Positions 35,007 to 43,674 of a DNA stretch of 64,000 nt are shown here, piece by piece (the stretch's first letter is position 1; the number at the start of each line of letters is the position of its first letter). The notes beneath the pieces were generated by a model, which was not told the DNA's origin, made no database searches, and saw only the letters and a program-made list of their open reading frames with translations. A program made the position numbers and the translations under genes. The stretch is from Actinomycetota bacterium (lineage in GTDB: Bacteria; Actinomycetota; Actinomycetes; Streptosporangiales; Streptosporangiaceae): the NCBI GenBank assembly GCA_027313705.1, contig DAHVDE010000037.1, positions 62,001 through 126,000 on the forward strand, written 5' to 3'.

Positions 35007-35798
35007 ATGAAAAACATGGGACAGCCGCAGCGGCACGACGCCACCTGGGCGAAGGACCCTGAGCGCGCGGTAAGCGCCACGGGTGCCGAGCAGGGTACGC
35101 GTGCGCGCATTGCCCGGCTGATCCTGGAGAACGGCCCGGTCAGCGCGGCGGCGCTTGGCAGCACGCTCGGCCTGACGCCGGCCGCGGTCAGGCGGCACCT
35201 GGATCATCTGCTTGATGGCGGCATGATCGAGAGCCGAACCGCCCGGGTGTACGGCAACCGGGGACGGGGCAGGCCAGCGCGAGTGTTCGCGATCACGGAC
35301 GTCGGCCGCAGCGCCTTCGAGCACGCCTATGACGACCTGGCGACGAGTGCCCTGCGGTTCATCGCCGAGCGCGTCGGCGAAGCGGCGGTGTCCGAGTTCG
35401 CCAGGCGCCAGGTGGCCGAGCTGGAACGCAAGTACCGGCCAGCCGTCGATGCCGCGCCAGCAGGAGGTAAAGTCAGGGCGCTCGCCGAGGCGCTGTCGGC
35501 AGACGGCTACGCGGCTTCCGCGAACGCGGTGCGCACCAGTCAGGGAACCGCCCTGGCAGGGGAGCAGCTTTGCCAGCATCATTGCCCGGTCGCGCATGTC
35601 GCGGCCGAGTACCCGCAGCTATGCGAGGCAGAAACAGAAGCGTTCTGGCGCTTGCTCGGCACGCCTGTGCAGCGCCTGGCCACCATCGCCCACGGCGATG
35701 GTGTGTGCACCACCCATATCACCGCAGCATCACTGCGGGAAGATTCGGCGATGACTTCCCGCAGATTCCATACACAGGTCGGAGGCCAGTCCGCATGA
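35007..35798 (+). CDS. sufR: SufR-type iron-sulfur repressor of the SUF operon
   Basis: 263 residues. N-terminal DeoR/ArsR-like winged helix ([60 protein letters not shown]). The C-terminus carries the cluster-binding Cys set [18 protein letters not shown]. Holo-SufR represses the suf genes when iron-sulfur clusters suffice. The ATG at 35007 has no ribosome site, so a leaderless message is likely; a second ATG is three codons on. Its stop overlaps the sufB start (ATGA), making it the first gene of the suf operon and so autoregulated. Confidence 0.94.
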   Translation: MKNMGQPQRHDATWAKDPERAVSATGAEQGTRARIARLILENGPVSAAALGSTLGLTPAAVRRHLDHLLDGGMIESRTARVYGNRGRGRPARVFAITDVGRSAFEHAYDDLATSALRFIAERVGEAAVSEFARRQVAELERKYRPAVDAAPAGGKVRALAEALSADGYAASANAVRTSQGTALAGEQLCQHHCPVAHVAAEYPQLCEAETEAFWRLLGTPVQRLATIAHGDGVCTTHITAASLREDSAMTSRRFHTQVGGQSA

Positions 35799-37207
35799 CA
35801 ACTACCGCCCGCCCAGAGCTCGAAGGCATGGACCGCTACAAGTTCGGCTGGGCCGACGCGGACGTCGCGGGCGCGAGCGCGCGCCGCGGCCTGTCCGAGG
35901 AGGTAGTACGCGACATCTCGGCCAAGAAGAACGAGCCGGAATGGATGCTCAGGCTGCGCCTGCGCGGTCTCGAGCTGTTCAACCGCAAGCCGATGCCCAG
36001 CTGGGGTTCTGACCTGTCCGGCATCGACTTCGACAACATCAAGTACTTCGTACGCTCGACCGAGAAGCAGGCCGCGAGCTGGGATGACCTGCCCGCCGAC
36101 ATTAAGAGCACGTACGACAAGCTCGGCATACCAGAAGCCGAGAAAGCCAGGCTGATCGCCGGCGTGGCCGCGCAATACGAGTCAGAGGTCGTATACCATA
36201 AGATTCGCGGCGATCTTGAAGAAAAGGGCGTCGTTTTCCTGGACACCGACACGGCGCTGAAAGAGCGTCCTGAGCTGTTCAAGGAGTATTTCGCGACGGT
36301 GATCCCGGTCGGTGACAACAAGTTCGCCGCGCTGAACACGGCGGTATGGTCCGGGGGATCCTTTATCTACGTGCCGAAGGGCGTGCACGTGGAGATACCG
36401 CTCCAAGCTTACTTCCGCATCAACACCGAGAACATGGGCCAGTTCGAGCGGACCATGATCATCGTGGACGAGGATGCCTACGTGCATTACGTGGAAGGCT
36501 GCACGGCGCCGATCTACTCCTCTGACTCGCTGCACTCGGCGGTGGTCGAGATCATCGTGAAGAAGGGCGCCCGCTGCCGATACACCACGATCCAGAACTG
36601 GTCGAATAACGTCTACAACCTCGTCACCAAGCGCGCGGTGGCCCAGGCGGGGGCGACGATGGAGTGGATCGACGGCAACATCGGCTCCAAGGTCACGATG
36701 AAGTACCCGGCCGTCTACCTGATGGGCGAGCATGCCAGGGGCGAGACTCTGTCTGTCGCCTTCGCCGGCGAGGGCCAGCACCAGGACGCGGGCGCGAAGA
36801 TGGTGCACATGGCACCGAATACCTCGTCGACGATCGTGTCCAAGTCGGTAGCCAGGGGCGGCGGGCGCACGTCCTACCGCGGCCTGGTCCAGGTGGCGGA
36901 GGGTGCCGAGCACTCCAAGTCCACGGTCAAGTGCGATGCGCTGCTAGTCGACACGGTGAGCCGCAGCGACACGTACCCGTACGTGGACGTGCGCGAGGAC
37001 GACGTGGAAATGGGGCACGAGGCGACGGTCTCGAAGATCTCCGATGACCAGCTGTTCTACCTGATGAGCAGGGGCATGACCGAGGACGAGGCGATGGCGA
37101 CGATCGTGCGCGGCTTCGTCGAGCCCATCGCGCGGGAACTGCCGATGGAATACGCGCTGGAACTCAACCGGCTGATCGAGCTTCAGATGGAAGGGGCGGT
37201 CGGCTGA
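35795..37207 (+). CDS. sufB: Fe-S cluster assembly scaffold SufB
   Basis: 470 residues. Scaffold subunit of SufBC2D. Typical blocks: [98 protein letters not shown] and [20 protein letters not shown] with the C-terminal beta-helix residues. ATG 35795 overlaps the sufR stop; GGAGG lies 5-8 nt upstream. Highly conserved, no oddities seen. Confidence 0.97.
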   Translation: MTTTARPELEGMDRYKFGWADADVAGASARRGLSEEVVRDISAKKNEPEWMLRLRLRGLELFNRKPMPSWGSDLSGIDFDNIKYFVRSTEKQAASWDDLPADIKSTYDKLGIPEAEKARLIAGVAAQYESEVVYHKIRGDLEEKGVVFLDTDTALKERPELFKEYFATVIPVGDNKFAALNTAVWSGGSFIYVPKGVHVEIPLQAYFRINTENMGQFERTMIIVDEDAYVHYVEGCTAPIYSSDSLHSAVVEIIVKKGARCRYTTIQNWSNNVYNLVTKRAVAQAGATMEWIDGNIGSKVTMKYPAVYLMGEHARGETLSVAFAGEGQHQDAGAKMVHMAPNTSSTIVSKSVARGGGRTSYRGLVQVAEGAEHSKSTVKCDALLVDTVSRSDTYPYVDVREDDVEMGHEATVSKISDDQLFYLMSRGMTEDEAMATIVRGFVEPIARELPMEYALELNRLIELQMEGAVG

Positions 37208-38283
37208 TGAGTTTCGAGGTTCCCACCGGGCGTGAAGAGGCCTGGCGGTTTACGCCGCTGCGCCGGCTTCGGGGGCTGCACGGCGACGCGCCGTTTGATC
37301 TCGGCAAGATAGTGACGGCCGCCAAGGCCGATCCTGGAGTCGCCGTCATGCATCCGCACCATGGCGACCTGAGGAACGGCTCCGCCTTCCTGCCTCAAGA
37401 CCGGGTGAGCGCCAGGGCATTCGACTCGTTCGAAGAAGCGACGGCCGTGTCGGTTCCTGCCGGGCTCACCGCTTCGCAGCCCGTGATGATCAGCCTTCGC
37501 GGGGAGTCGGCTGAGCATGCGGCGGCTGCGCACACACTCGTCGAGGTGGGGGCGAACGCCTCTGCTGTCGTCGTGCTCGAGTACTCAGGGTCGGCGACGC
37601 TGGCCGACAATGTGGAGTTCGTGGTTGGCGAGGGCGCGTCGCTGAGCGTGGTCAGCCTGCAGGACTGGGATGACGATGCGGTGCACTTGTCGCATCACGC
37701 GGCTGTCGTCGGGAAGGACGCGACCTTCTTCCATACTGCTGTATCGCTCGGCGGGTCCGTGGTGCGGCTGGCGCCGTCGGTCAGGTACGCGGGGCCAGGC
37801 GGTAATGCCGAGTTGCGCGGGGTGTACTTCGCTGACGCCGGCCAGCATCTTGAGCACCGGCTTTTCATCGACCACAACGAGCCGAACTGCCGGAGCCGTG
37901 TCACCTACAAGGGAGCACTGCAAGGTAACGGGGCGCACGCGGTGTGGATCGGTGACGTGATGATCCGCCCCGAAGCCACCGGAACCGACTCTTACGAGGC
38001 CAACAGGAACCTGGTGCTTACCGACGGCACGCGAGTGGACTCCGTGCCGAACCTGGAGATCTCGACCGGGGAAGTGGTGCGGGCCGGGCACGCGAGCACC
38101 AGCGGCAGGCTCGAGGACGAGTACTTGTTCTACCTGATGGCACGCGGGATTTCCGCACTTGAAGCCCGGCGCCTTGTGATCAGGGGTTTCTTCGGCGAAC
38201 TGGTCGGCCAGCTCGCGGTGCCAGAACTCGCCGACCAGGTGATGACCGCCATCGGGGGCAAGCTCGAGAAGGGCTTGTCATGA
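37207..38283 (+). CDS. sufD: Fe-S cluster assembly protein SufD (short N-terminus)
   Basis: 358 residues. Partner of SufB in the SufBC2D complex. Contains FEVPTGREEAWRFTPLRRLR at the very start, then EANRNLVLTDGTRVDSVPNL, HASTSGRLEDEYLFYLMARG and GISALEARRLVIRGFFGELV. Most actinobacterial SufD proteins carry some 30-40 residues before the PTGREE.WR block; here the ATG overlaps the sufB stop (TGATG) and no room is left for that segment. The rest is intact, so I expect it to be functional. The next gene overlaps by ATGA. Confidence 0.95.
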   Translation: MSFEVPTGREEAWRFTPLRRLRGLHGDAPFDLGKIVTAAKADPGVAVMHPHHGDLRNGSAFLPQDRVSARAFDSFEEATAVSVPAGLTASQPVMISLRGESAEHAAAAHTLVEVGANASAVVVLEYSGSATLADNVEFVVGEGASLSVVSLQDWDDDAVHLSHHAAVVGKDATFFHTAVSLGGSVVRLAPSVRYAGPGGNAELRGVYFADAGQHLEHRLFIDHNEPNCRSRVTYKGALQGNGAHAVWIGDVMIRPEATGTDSYEANRNLVLTDGTRVDSVPNLEISTGEVVRAGHASTSGRLEDEYLFYLMARGISALEARRLVIRGFFGELVGQLAVPELADQVMTAIGGKLEKGLS

Positions 38284-38597
38284 CCGAGTTCTTCCGTGCC
38301 TGCGCGGCCAGGGACGTTCCCGATCTGGGGACCTTCGCCGTGGAACTGAACGGCGTGCCGCTGGTGCTGGTCAAGAGCCAGGGGGAGATCTTCGCGCTTG
38401 ACGAGTTCTGCACGCACGAGGACGTGTCGCTGGCGGACGGCGAGGTCTACGACCACACGGTCGAGTGCTGGCTGCACGGTTCCTGTTTCGACCTGCGCAC
38501 CGGCAAGCCGACCGGACCGCCGGCGACCAAGCCGCTCAGTACCTACCAAGTCCGGGTCGATGGCGACGATGTCTTCGTCGGCCTGCCCGCGAGCTAA
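38280..38597 (+). CDS. Rieske-type ferredoxin of the SUF operon
   Basis: 105 residues. Ligand motifs of a Rieske [2Fe-2S] cluster are EFCTHEDVSL (C-x-H) and VECWLHGSCFD (C-x2-H), followed by PPATKPLSTYQVRVDGDDVF. Non-heme ferredoxins of this type are encoded between sufD and sufC in many actinobacteria and may donate electrons for cluster assembly; their role is not settled. Start overlaps sufD by 4 bp. Confidence 0.95.
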   Translation: MTEFFRACAARDVPDLGTFAVELNGVPLVLVKSQGEIFALDEFCTHEDVSLADGEVYDHTVECWLHGSCFDLRTGKPTGPPATKPLSTYQVRVDGDDVFVGLPAS

Positions 38598-38615
38598 CAG
38601 ACCAGGAGAGAGTGA

Positions 38616-39383
38616 ATGTCCACGCTTGAGATCCGTGACCTGCATGTTTCCGTGGCGGGGCAGGGAGATGAAGCCCGCGAGATCCTGCGCGGGGTCGACC
38701 TGACCGTAGACTCGGCGCAGACCCACGCGATCATGGGACCGAATGGCTCAGGCAAGTCCACGCTGGCCTACTCGATCGCCGGGCACCCCAAGTACCAGGT
38801 CACCAGCGGCGCCATCACCCTGGACGGCGAGGACGTGCTGGCGATGAGCGTGGACGCCAGGGCCAGGGCAGGCCTGTTCCTCGCCATGCAGTACCCGGTC
38901 GAGGTACCGGGAGTCACCGTGTCGAACTTCCTGCGCACCGCGGTCACCGCCGTGCGCGGCGAGGCGCCGAAGCTGCGCGAGTTCGTCAAAGAGCTGAACG
39001 GCACCATGAAGGGCTTGTCCATCGATCCGGTGTTCGCCCAGCGTAACCTCAACGAGGGCTTCTCCGGCGGGGAGAAGAAGCGGCACGAGATCCTTCAGCT
39101 TCAGTTGCTCAACCCGAAGATCGCGATACTCGACGAGACCGACTCAGGTCTTGACATCGACGCGCTCAAGGTCGTCTCGGCCGGAATCAACGCCTACCGC
39201 GAGGTACCTGGCCACGGCGTTCTCCTGATCACGCACTACACCAGGATCCTGCGCTACGTCAGGCCAGACTTCGTGCACGTGTTCGTCGGCGGCCGGATCG
39301 TCGAAGAGGGCGGCCCTGAACTGGCCGAGGAGCTCGAGGCGAACGGCTACGAGAGGTTCTTGCCTGCCGAGGTCATGTCATGA
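38616..39383 (+). CDS. sufC: SUF ATPase SufC
   Basis: 255 residues. ABC-type ATPase of SufBC2D. Walker A is GPNGSGKSTLAYSIAG; the SufC signature is GFSGGEKKRHEILQLQLLNP; Walker B is AILDETDSGLDIDALKVVS; the switch His is in LLITHYTRIL. AGGAG lies 6-8 nt before the ATG. ATP hydrolysis by the SufC pair rearranges SufB-SufD for cluster formation. Stop overlaps the sufS start. Confidence 0.97.
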   Translation: MSTLEIRDLHVSVAGQGDEAREILRGVDLTVDSAQTHAIMGPNGSGKSTLAYSIAGHPKYQVTSGAITLDGEDVLAMSVDARARAGLFLAMQYPVEVPGVTVSNFLRTAVTAVRGEAPKLREFVKELNGTMKGLSIDPVFAQRNLNEGFSGGEKKRHEILQLQLLNPKIAILDETDSGLDIDALKVVSAGINAYREVPGHGVLLITHYTRILRYVRPDFVHVFVGGRIVEEGGPELAEELEANGYERFLPAEVMS

Positions 39384-40618
39384 CGTTCGACGTAGCCGCG
39401 ATCCGCAAGGACTTCCCGATACTTGACCGCACGGTCCGCGGCGGGAAACCGCTGATCTACCTGGACAGCGCCAATACCTCGCAGAAGCCCAGGCAGGTCA
39501 TCGACGCGATGACCGAGTTCTACGAACGCTACAACGCGAACATCCACCGGGCCACGCACGAGCTCGGCGAGGAAGCGACCGAGGCCTATGAGGGCGCCAG
39601 GGCCAAGGTCGCCGCCTTCATCGGGGCGTCCGAGCAGTCCGAGGTCGTCTTCACCAAGAACGTCTCGGAGGCCATCAACCTGGTCGCATACAGTCTCGGC
39701 AACTCCGGCCGGATCGGCGCGGGCGACGAGATCGTCGTCACCGAGATGGAGCACCATTCCAACCTCGTCCCCTGGCAGTTGCTTTGCCAGCGAACTGGCG
39801 CCAGGCTGCGCTGGTTCAGCGTGACCAAAGACGGCCGGCTTGACCTCGGCCAGGCCGGGGACCTGATCAACGAGCGCACCAAGGTCGTGGCCATCGCGCA
39901 TCAGTCGAACGTGCTCGGCACGATCAACCCGGTCAGCGAGATCGCTGCCCGTGCGCACGCGGCCGGCGCGCTGGTCCTGGCGGACGCCGCCCAGTCGGTA
40001 CCGCACGGGCTGGTAGACGTCAGCAGCCTTGGCGCCGACCTGGTCGGCTTCACCGGGCACAAGATGTGCGGTCCGACCGGCATCGGGGTGCTCTGGGCCA
40101 GGCGGCAGCTGCTTGAGGAGCTCCCGCCCTTCCTCGGCGGCGGCGAGATGATCGAGAGCGTCTGGATGGACCACTCGACCTACGCGGCTCCGCCGCACAA
40201 GTTCGAAGCCGGGACCATGCCGATCGCCGAGGCTGTCGGGCTTGGCGCGGCCATTGACTATCTCAGTGACCTCGACCTGACGGCGGCACGAGCGCACGAG
40301 CAGCAGTTGCTCGGGCGAGCCCTCGCCGCGCTCTGCGATATCGAAGGGGTCAGGATACTCGGGCCCGCAGGGACTGCCGATCGCGGCAGCGCTCTCTCGT
40401 TCACGGTCAAAGGGGTGCATCCGCACGACATCAGCCAGGTGCTCGATGACGCCGGCGTCGCCGTCAGGGCCGGGCATCACTGCGCCTGGCCGCTGCACCG
40501 CGCGCTCGGCGTCCAGTCGTCTACCAGGGCCAGCTTTTACCTTTACAACACAATGGACGAGGTGGAGGCGCTGGCGGACGGGATAAGAACAGCGCAGAAG
40601 TTCTTTGGGACCCGATGA
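39380..40618 (+). CDS. sufS: Cysteine desulfurase SufS
   Basis: 412 residues, PLP-dependent class-V fold. NANIHRATHELGEEAT, EVVFTKNVSEAINLVAYSLG, EMEHHSNLVPWQLL (PLP-stacking His), DAAQSVPHGLVDV and the Schiff-base Lys in GFTGHKMCGPTGIGVLW are present. The catalytic Cys is in VRAGHHCAWPLHRALG, the group II form. It mobilises sulfur from cysteine for SufBCD and is activated by the SufU partner encoded next. Confidence 0.97.
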   Translation: MTFDVAAIRKDFPILDRTVRGGKPLIYLDSANTSQKPRQVIDAMTEFYERYNANIHRATHELGEEATEAYEGARAKVAAFIGASEQSEVVFTKNVSEAINLVAYSLGNSGRIGAGDEIVVTEMEHHSNLVPWQLLCQRTGARLRWFSVTKDGRLDLGQAGDLINERTKVVAIAHQSNVLGTINPVSEIAARAHAAGALVLADAAQSVPHGLVDVSSLGADLVGFTGHKMCGPTGIGVLWARRQLLEELPPFLGGGEMIESVWMDHSTYAAPPHKFEAGTMPIAEAVGLGAAIDYLSDLDLTAARAHEQQLLGRALAALCDIEGVRILGPAGTADRGSALSFTVKGVHPHDISQVLDDAGVAVRAGHHCAWPLHRALGVQSSTRASFYLYNTMDEVEALADGIRTAQKFFGTR

Positions 40619-40669
40619 GGTGCTTCGTCATGGAACACCATGCCGGGCCGAGATGTTGAAAGCGGTGTG

Positions 40670-41131
40670 ATGCAGCTAGAGTCGATGTACCAGGAAATCA
40701 TCCTGGATCATTACCGTCACCCGCACCACAGGGGCTTGCGGGAGCCGTTCGACGCCGAGGTTCATCACGTCAACCCGACCTGCGGCGACGAGATCACGCT
40801 GCGGGTCACCGTGAAGGACGCGGGCGGCGAGCCGGCCATCGCCGACGTGTCTTACGACGCGCTCGGCTGCTCGATCAGCCAGGCGAGCGCGTCGGTACTG
40901 ACCGACCTGGTAATCGGCAAGCCGGTCAGCGAGGCACTCGCAGTAAGCGATGCGTTCCTCGACCTCATGCACTCCCGTGATAGCGAGCCGGATGACGAGG
41001 TACTTGGCGACGCGGTAGTGTTCGCGGGCGTCGCCAAGTACCCGGCCAGGATCAAGTGCGCCCTGCTCGGCTGGATGGCGTGGAAGGACGCGACCGCACG
41101 TGCGGTCTCCTCACTGGAGGTTGAGGATTGA
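40670..41131 (+). CDS. sufU: Sulfur-transfer protein SufU
   Basis: 153 residues. Zn-binding SufU: LESMYQEIILDHYRHPHHRG, VNPTCGDEITLRVTV, DALGCSISQASASVLTDLVI and the third Cys in PARIKCALLGWMAWKD. It accepts persulfide sulfur from SufS. The ATG at 40670 (MQLESMYQ) fits the family; the open frame starts earlier but without conserved sequence. An extra loop at about residues 105-115 (HSRDSEPDDEVLGD) is typical of the SufU type. Confidence 0.95.
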   Translation: MQLESMYQEIILDHYRHPHHRGLREPFDAEVHHVNPTCGDEITLRVTVKDAGGEPAIADVSYDALGCSISQASASVLTDLVIGKPVSEALAVSDAFLDLMHSRDSEPDDEVLGDAVVFAGVAKYPARIKCALLGWMAWKDATARAVSSLEVED

Positions 41132-41487
41132 TGACAGAAGATACCGACGTGGCACCTGACCGCCTCAACCTTGAATCGGCTCCTGAGATCGACGACCTGC
41201 TCGAAGCGCTGCGGGATGTCGTCGACCCCGAGCTTGGCGTGAACGTGGTTGACCTGGGACTGGTGTACGGAGTTAGCCTGGACGCCGACCGGGTGGCGAC
41301 TGTGGACATGACCCTCACCAGCGCGGCCTGCCCGCTCACCGATGTCATCGAGGACCAGACCCAGGTCGCGCTCGACGGGCTGGTCAGCGATGTCAAGATC
41401 AACTGGGTCTGGATGCCGCCCTGGGGCCCTGACAAGATCACCGATGACGGTCGCGAGCAGCTCCGCGCCCTCGGCTTCAACGTCTGA
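41131..41487 (+). CDS. sufT: MIP18/DUF59-family Fe-S carrier, SufT-like
   Basis: 118 residues. DUF59 core: EALRDVVDPELGVNVVDLGL, VYGVSLDADRVATVDMTLTS, AACPLTDVIEDQTQ and the C-terminal VWMPPWGPDKITDDGREQLR. SufT/MIP18 proteins help deliver clusters to target proteins; the Cys in SAACPLTD is the conserved one. The ATG at 41131 overlaps the sufU stop (TGATG). Last of the suf genes. Confidence 0.94.
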   Translation: MTEDTDVAPDRLNLESAPEIDDLLEALRDVVDPELGVNVVDLGLVYGVSLDADRVATVDMTLTSAACPLTDVIEDQTQVALDGLVSDVKINWVWMPPWGPDKITDDGREQLRALGFNV

Positions 41488-41496
41488 GCGGGCACG

Positions 41497-42168
41497 ATGG
41501 CAACTGGTGACGCCGCGCAGTCGCGACGGCTCGAGATAGCACCTGACCGTTTCGCCGGCTGGATCGAGTCCTTCGGCGAACAGCACGGCGAGCTGAAGAC
41601 CGCACGTTGCGACGACTCGGTGACGTTCACGGCCGATGACGGCGCGGTGGCGCAGTGCCTGGTTCCCTTCCCGCCAGTTCACCTGGCCGAGGCCGGCCCG
41701 GCTGAACTGGCGAAGCTAGTCGCCGAGCATGCGACCGCTGACCGGGTCGTCGGAGTTTTCCTTGTGCGCCTTGGCGGATATGCCGCCGGGGTCTTCACGG
41801 GGACCTCACCGGTGCTGGCGGCGTCCAAGGTCGGCAGCAGGCTAGTACACGGCCGGAGCGCAGCGGGCGGTCAGTCACAGCAGCGCTTCGCCCGCCGCCG
41901 CGAGAACCAGGCTCATCAGGCGGTCGCGGCGGCGGCAGATACCGCCGCCGCGGTGTTCGGCCATTACCAGCTTGACGCGCTTGTGCTCGGCGGCGACCGG
42001 CGCGCATTCGCCTCGATCAGGACCGATCGAAGGCTCGTGCCGTATTTCGATGTCGCGGTCGAGTCTTTCCTCACCGTGCCCGATCCCAGGCTGGCCGTGC
42101 TCAAGGACACCCCGAGGCTGTTCCGAGCGGTCAGGATCAGGCTGACCGAGCCGGGTCAGCCGTCCTGA
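41497..42168 (+). CDS. acVLRF1-family peptidyl-tRNA hydrolase (Vms1-like)
   Basis: 223 residues. The conserved GGQS-type catalytic loop occurs as RSAAGGQSQQRFARRRENQ, after TSPVLAASKVGSRLVHGR, and the C-terminus has PDPRLAVLKDTPRLFRAVRI. Actinobacterial VLRF1 proteins resemble eukaryotic Vms1/ANKZF1 and release nascent chains from peptidyl-tRNA on stalled large ribosomal subunits. It follows sufT by 9 bp and so may be cotranscribed with the suf operon, though the function is unrelated. Confidence 0.9.
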   Translation: MATGDAAQSRRLEIAPDRFAGWIESFGEQHGELKTARCDDSVTFTADDGAVAQCLVPFPPVHLAEAGPAELAKLVAEHATADRVVGVFLVRLGGYAAGVFTGTSPVLAASKVGSRLVHGRSAAGGQSQQRFARRRENQAHQAVAAAADTAAAVFGHYQLDALVLGGDRRAFASIRTDRRLVPYFDVAVESFLTVPDPRLAVLKDTPRLFRAVRIRLTEPGQPS

Positions 42169-42174
42169 GCGGGT

Positions 42175-42675
42175 TCAGCCGCCGAAGGCCCAGCGGTGAA
42201 TCCTGGACCAGTAATGCCAGACGTGCGCGGCTACCTGCTCGGGAGCACCTGAGGTCGCGTGCAGTTCCACCAAGTAAAGGACCACAGATACCGCGCAGAA
42301 GATCACTCCCCAGGTGACCGGAGTCCGCACGCGTCCTTGCCTGACCGAGGGGCCAGGAATCAGGTACGCGACAGCGACGCCATCTAGGATCCGCTCGGCG
42401 ACCTGGCCGCCGGTCAGCGCAACCAGGGACGCAGCCATTCCGGCGCGCCGCCTGCACTGGGTCCATTGATATTCCGCGAGCAGCACCAGTCCGACCATCA
42501 CGTCGATCACCTGGCAGAGCAGGCGCACGCAGAACCGCCACAAGACCCGGCCGCGGCGCAGCAAGAGCCAGCAGGTCAGCACGACAAGGGCGACGAACAG
42601 GCCCGGCTGAACGGCGAGGGGAAACTTCACGACAAGGTCAAGCAGCCAGCGCACCGGGTCCTGTATCACCCACAT
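42175..42675 (-). CDS. Small membrane protein, last gene of the TIR/NTPase operon
   Basis: 166 residues, no family recognised. Hydrophobic segments near residues 22-40 (PGLFVALVVLTCWLLL), 50-68 (LLCQVIDVMVGLVLLAEY) and 122-140 (TWGVIFCAVSVVLYLVE) predict about three membrane helices. There are no nuclease, protease or pore signatures. Its start lies 10 bp inside the end of the SPFH-like gene, so translation is coupled. In a defence reading it could anchor the complex or be the membrane-acting component; that is inference. Confidence 0.75.
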   Translation of the reverse strand: MWVIQDPVRWLLDLVVKFPLAVQPGLFVALVVLTCWLLLRRGRVLWRFCVRLLCQVIDVMVGLVLLAEYQWTQCRRRAGMAASLVALTGGQVAERILDGVAVAYLIPGPSVRQGRVRTPVTWGVIFCAVSVVLYLVELHATSGAPEQVAAHVWHYWSRIHRWAFGG

Positions 42676-43661
42676 TGGTCCTGCCTCCAGACCGACCCGG
42701 CCGGACCGCCTGGATCAGCCTGCGCGCTCGGCAGTTCCCGCGCCGCCCGGTCGGCGTTCGGCACCGTGCCTGGGAGTATCAGGCTGTCGACGATGACCCT
42801 GAGAGCCTTGAGCTCGGCCGCATCCTGCACCCAGTTGTTGTCGATCAGGCGTTCCATGATCTTGAGCACCTCGTCGCGGTGCAGGCGCTCATCCGCGTTG
42901 ATGACGTCGGCCACCCGGGCGAGGTTCTCCTTCGACGGGTCGGCCGCGACCAGTTGCACTGCACGGCCTAGCGGGTCGCCAAGCAGCGGCCCGAAGTAAT
43001 CAGCCCAGGCCGTCCGCTGCCTGCGCTCGGCGTCATCGAGTTCAAGGCCCCTGGCCTTTGATACCAGCCGGTCGTGGTGCGCGGCGGTTTCCGAGTCGAA
43101 CACGACCGCGAGATCCGCGAGCCTGACGACAAGCCAGTTCTCGATCTTGATGCTCGTCCCCGGCCTGAGGCGGTCCCTGAGCAGGTGCTCGATCTCAGCG
43201 CGGCGGGAATTGAGCTTGACCAGGCCCTGCGCCTCCTTCGCGTCAGGCCGTCCGGTCAGGGCGTCACCGATGACCGACCGCAACGCGGGCTCGACGTAAA
43301 CGCGCACGCTCCTGATCTGGCGCCTGACCGCCTCGGCCGAATCGGCTATCCGGACGGTTACGGTGGCATCGATCCGGTAGCTGGCAGATCCGTCCACGTC
43401 CCGGTGCGAGAACGGGTATGTCAGCGAATGATCAGCCACGTCCACGCTCAGCCAGGTGCCACCGCTGGTCCAGTAACGTTCCCCGGCCGTGAGCGCACCG
43501 CTGATCGGATGAACGACGCCGTCCGCGTCTACGAAAACCCGCTCGAACCCGAAGCCAACTGGCTGAAGTGACTCACGCAGTTTACGGCGGCCAAGCAAAC
43601 CGGTTGGCTTGCCGATGACTTGCTGGCGCGCCAGCGGGTCATAGTCGATGGTAGTCACCAC
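42666..43661 (-). CDS. SPFH/band-7-like protein of the TIR operon
   Basis: About 331 residues. The region at about residues 78-190 reads YRIDATVTVRIADSAEAVRR, VYVEPALRSVIGDALTG, KLNSRRAEIEHLLRDRLRPG and SIKIENWLVVRLADLAVVFD. The order of a YRI.V.VRI strand, a helix with E-P-A-L-R-x-V-I, an R-x-E-I helix and a final V-x-L-A-D-L-x-V strand is that of SPFH (stomatin/prohibitin) domains. No N-terminal membrane anchor is visible; the C-terminal part is helical. SPFH proteins form ring or cage scaffolds on membranes. The start is one of two adjacent GTGs (43661 or 43658) after GGGAGGG. It lies 13 bp after the NTPase gene. The call rests on pattern only. Confidence 0.6.
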   Translation of the reverse strand: MVTTIDYDPLARQQVIGKPTGLLGRRKLRESLQPVGFGFERVFVDADGVVHPISGALTAGERYWTSGGTWLSVDVADHSLTYPFSHRDVDGSASYRIDATVTVRIADSAEAVRRQIRSVRVYVEPALRSVIGDALTGRPDAKEAQGLVKLNSRRAEIEHLLRDRLRPGTSIKIENWLVVRLADLAVVFDSETAAHHDRLVSKARGLELDDAERRQRTAWADYFGPLLGDPLGRAVQLVAADPSKENLARVADVINADERLHRDEVLKIMERLIDNNWVQDAAELKALRVIVDSLILPGTVPNADRAARELPSAQADPGGPAGSVWRQDQCG

Positions 43662-43674
43662 TTTCCCTCCCTTG

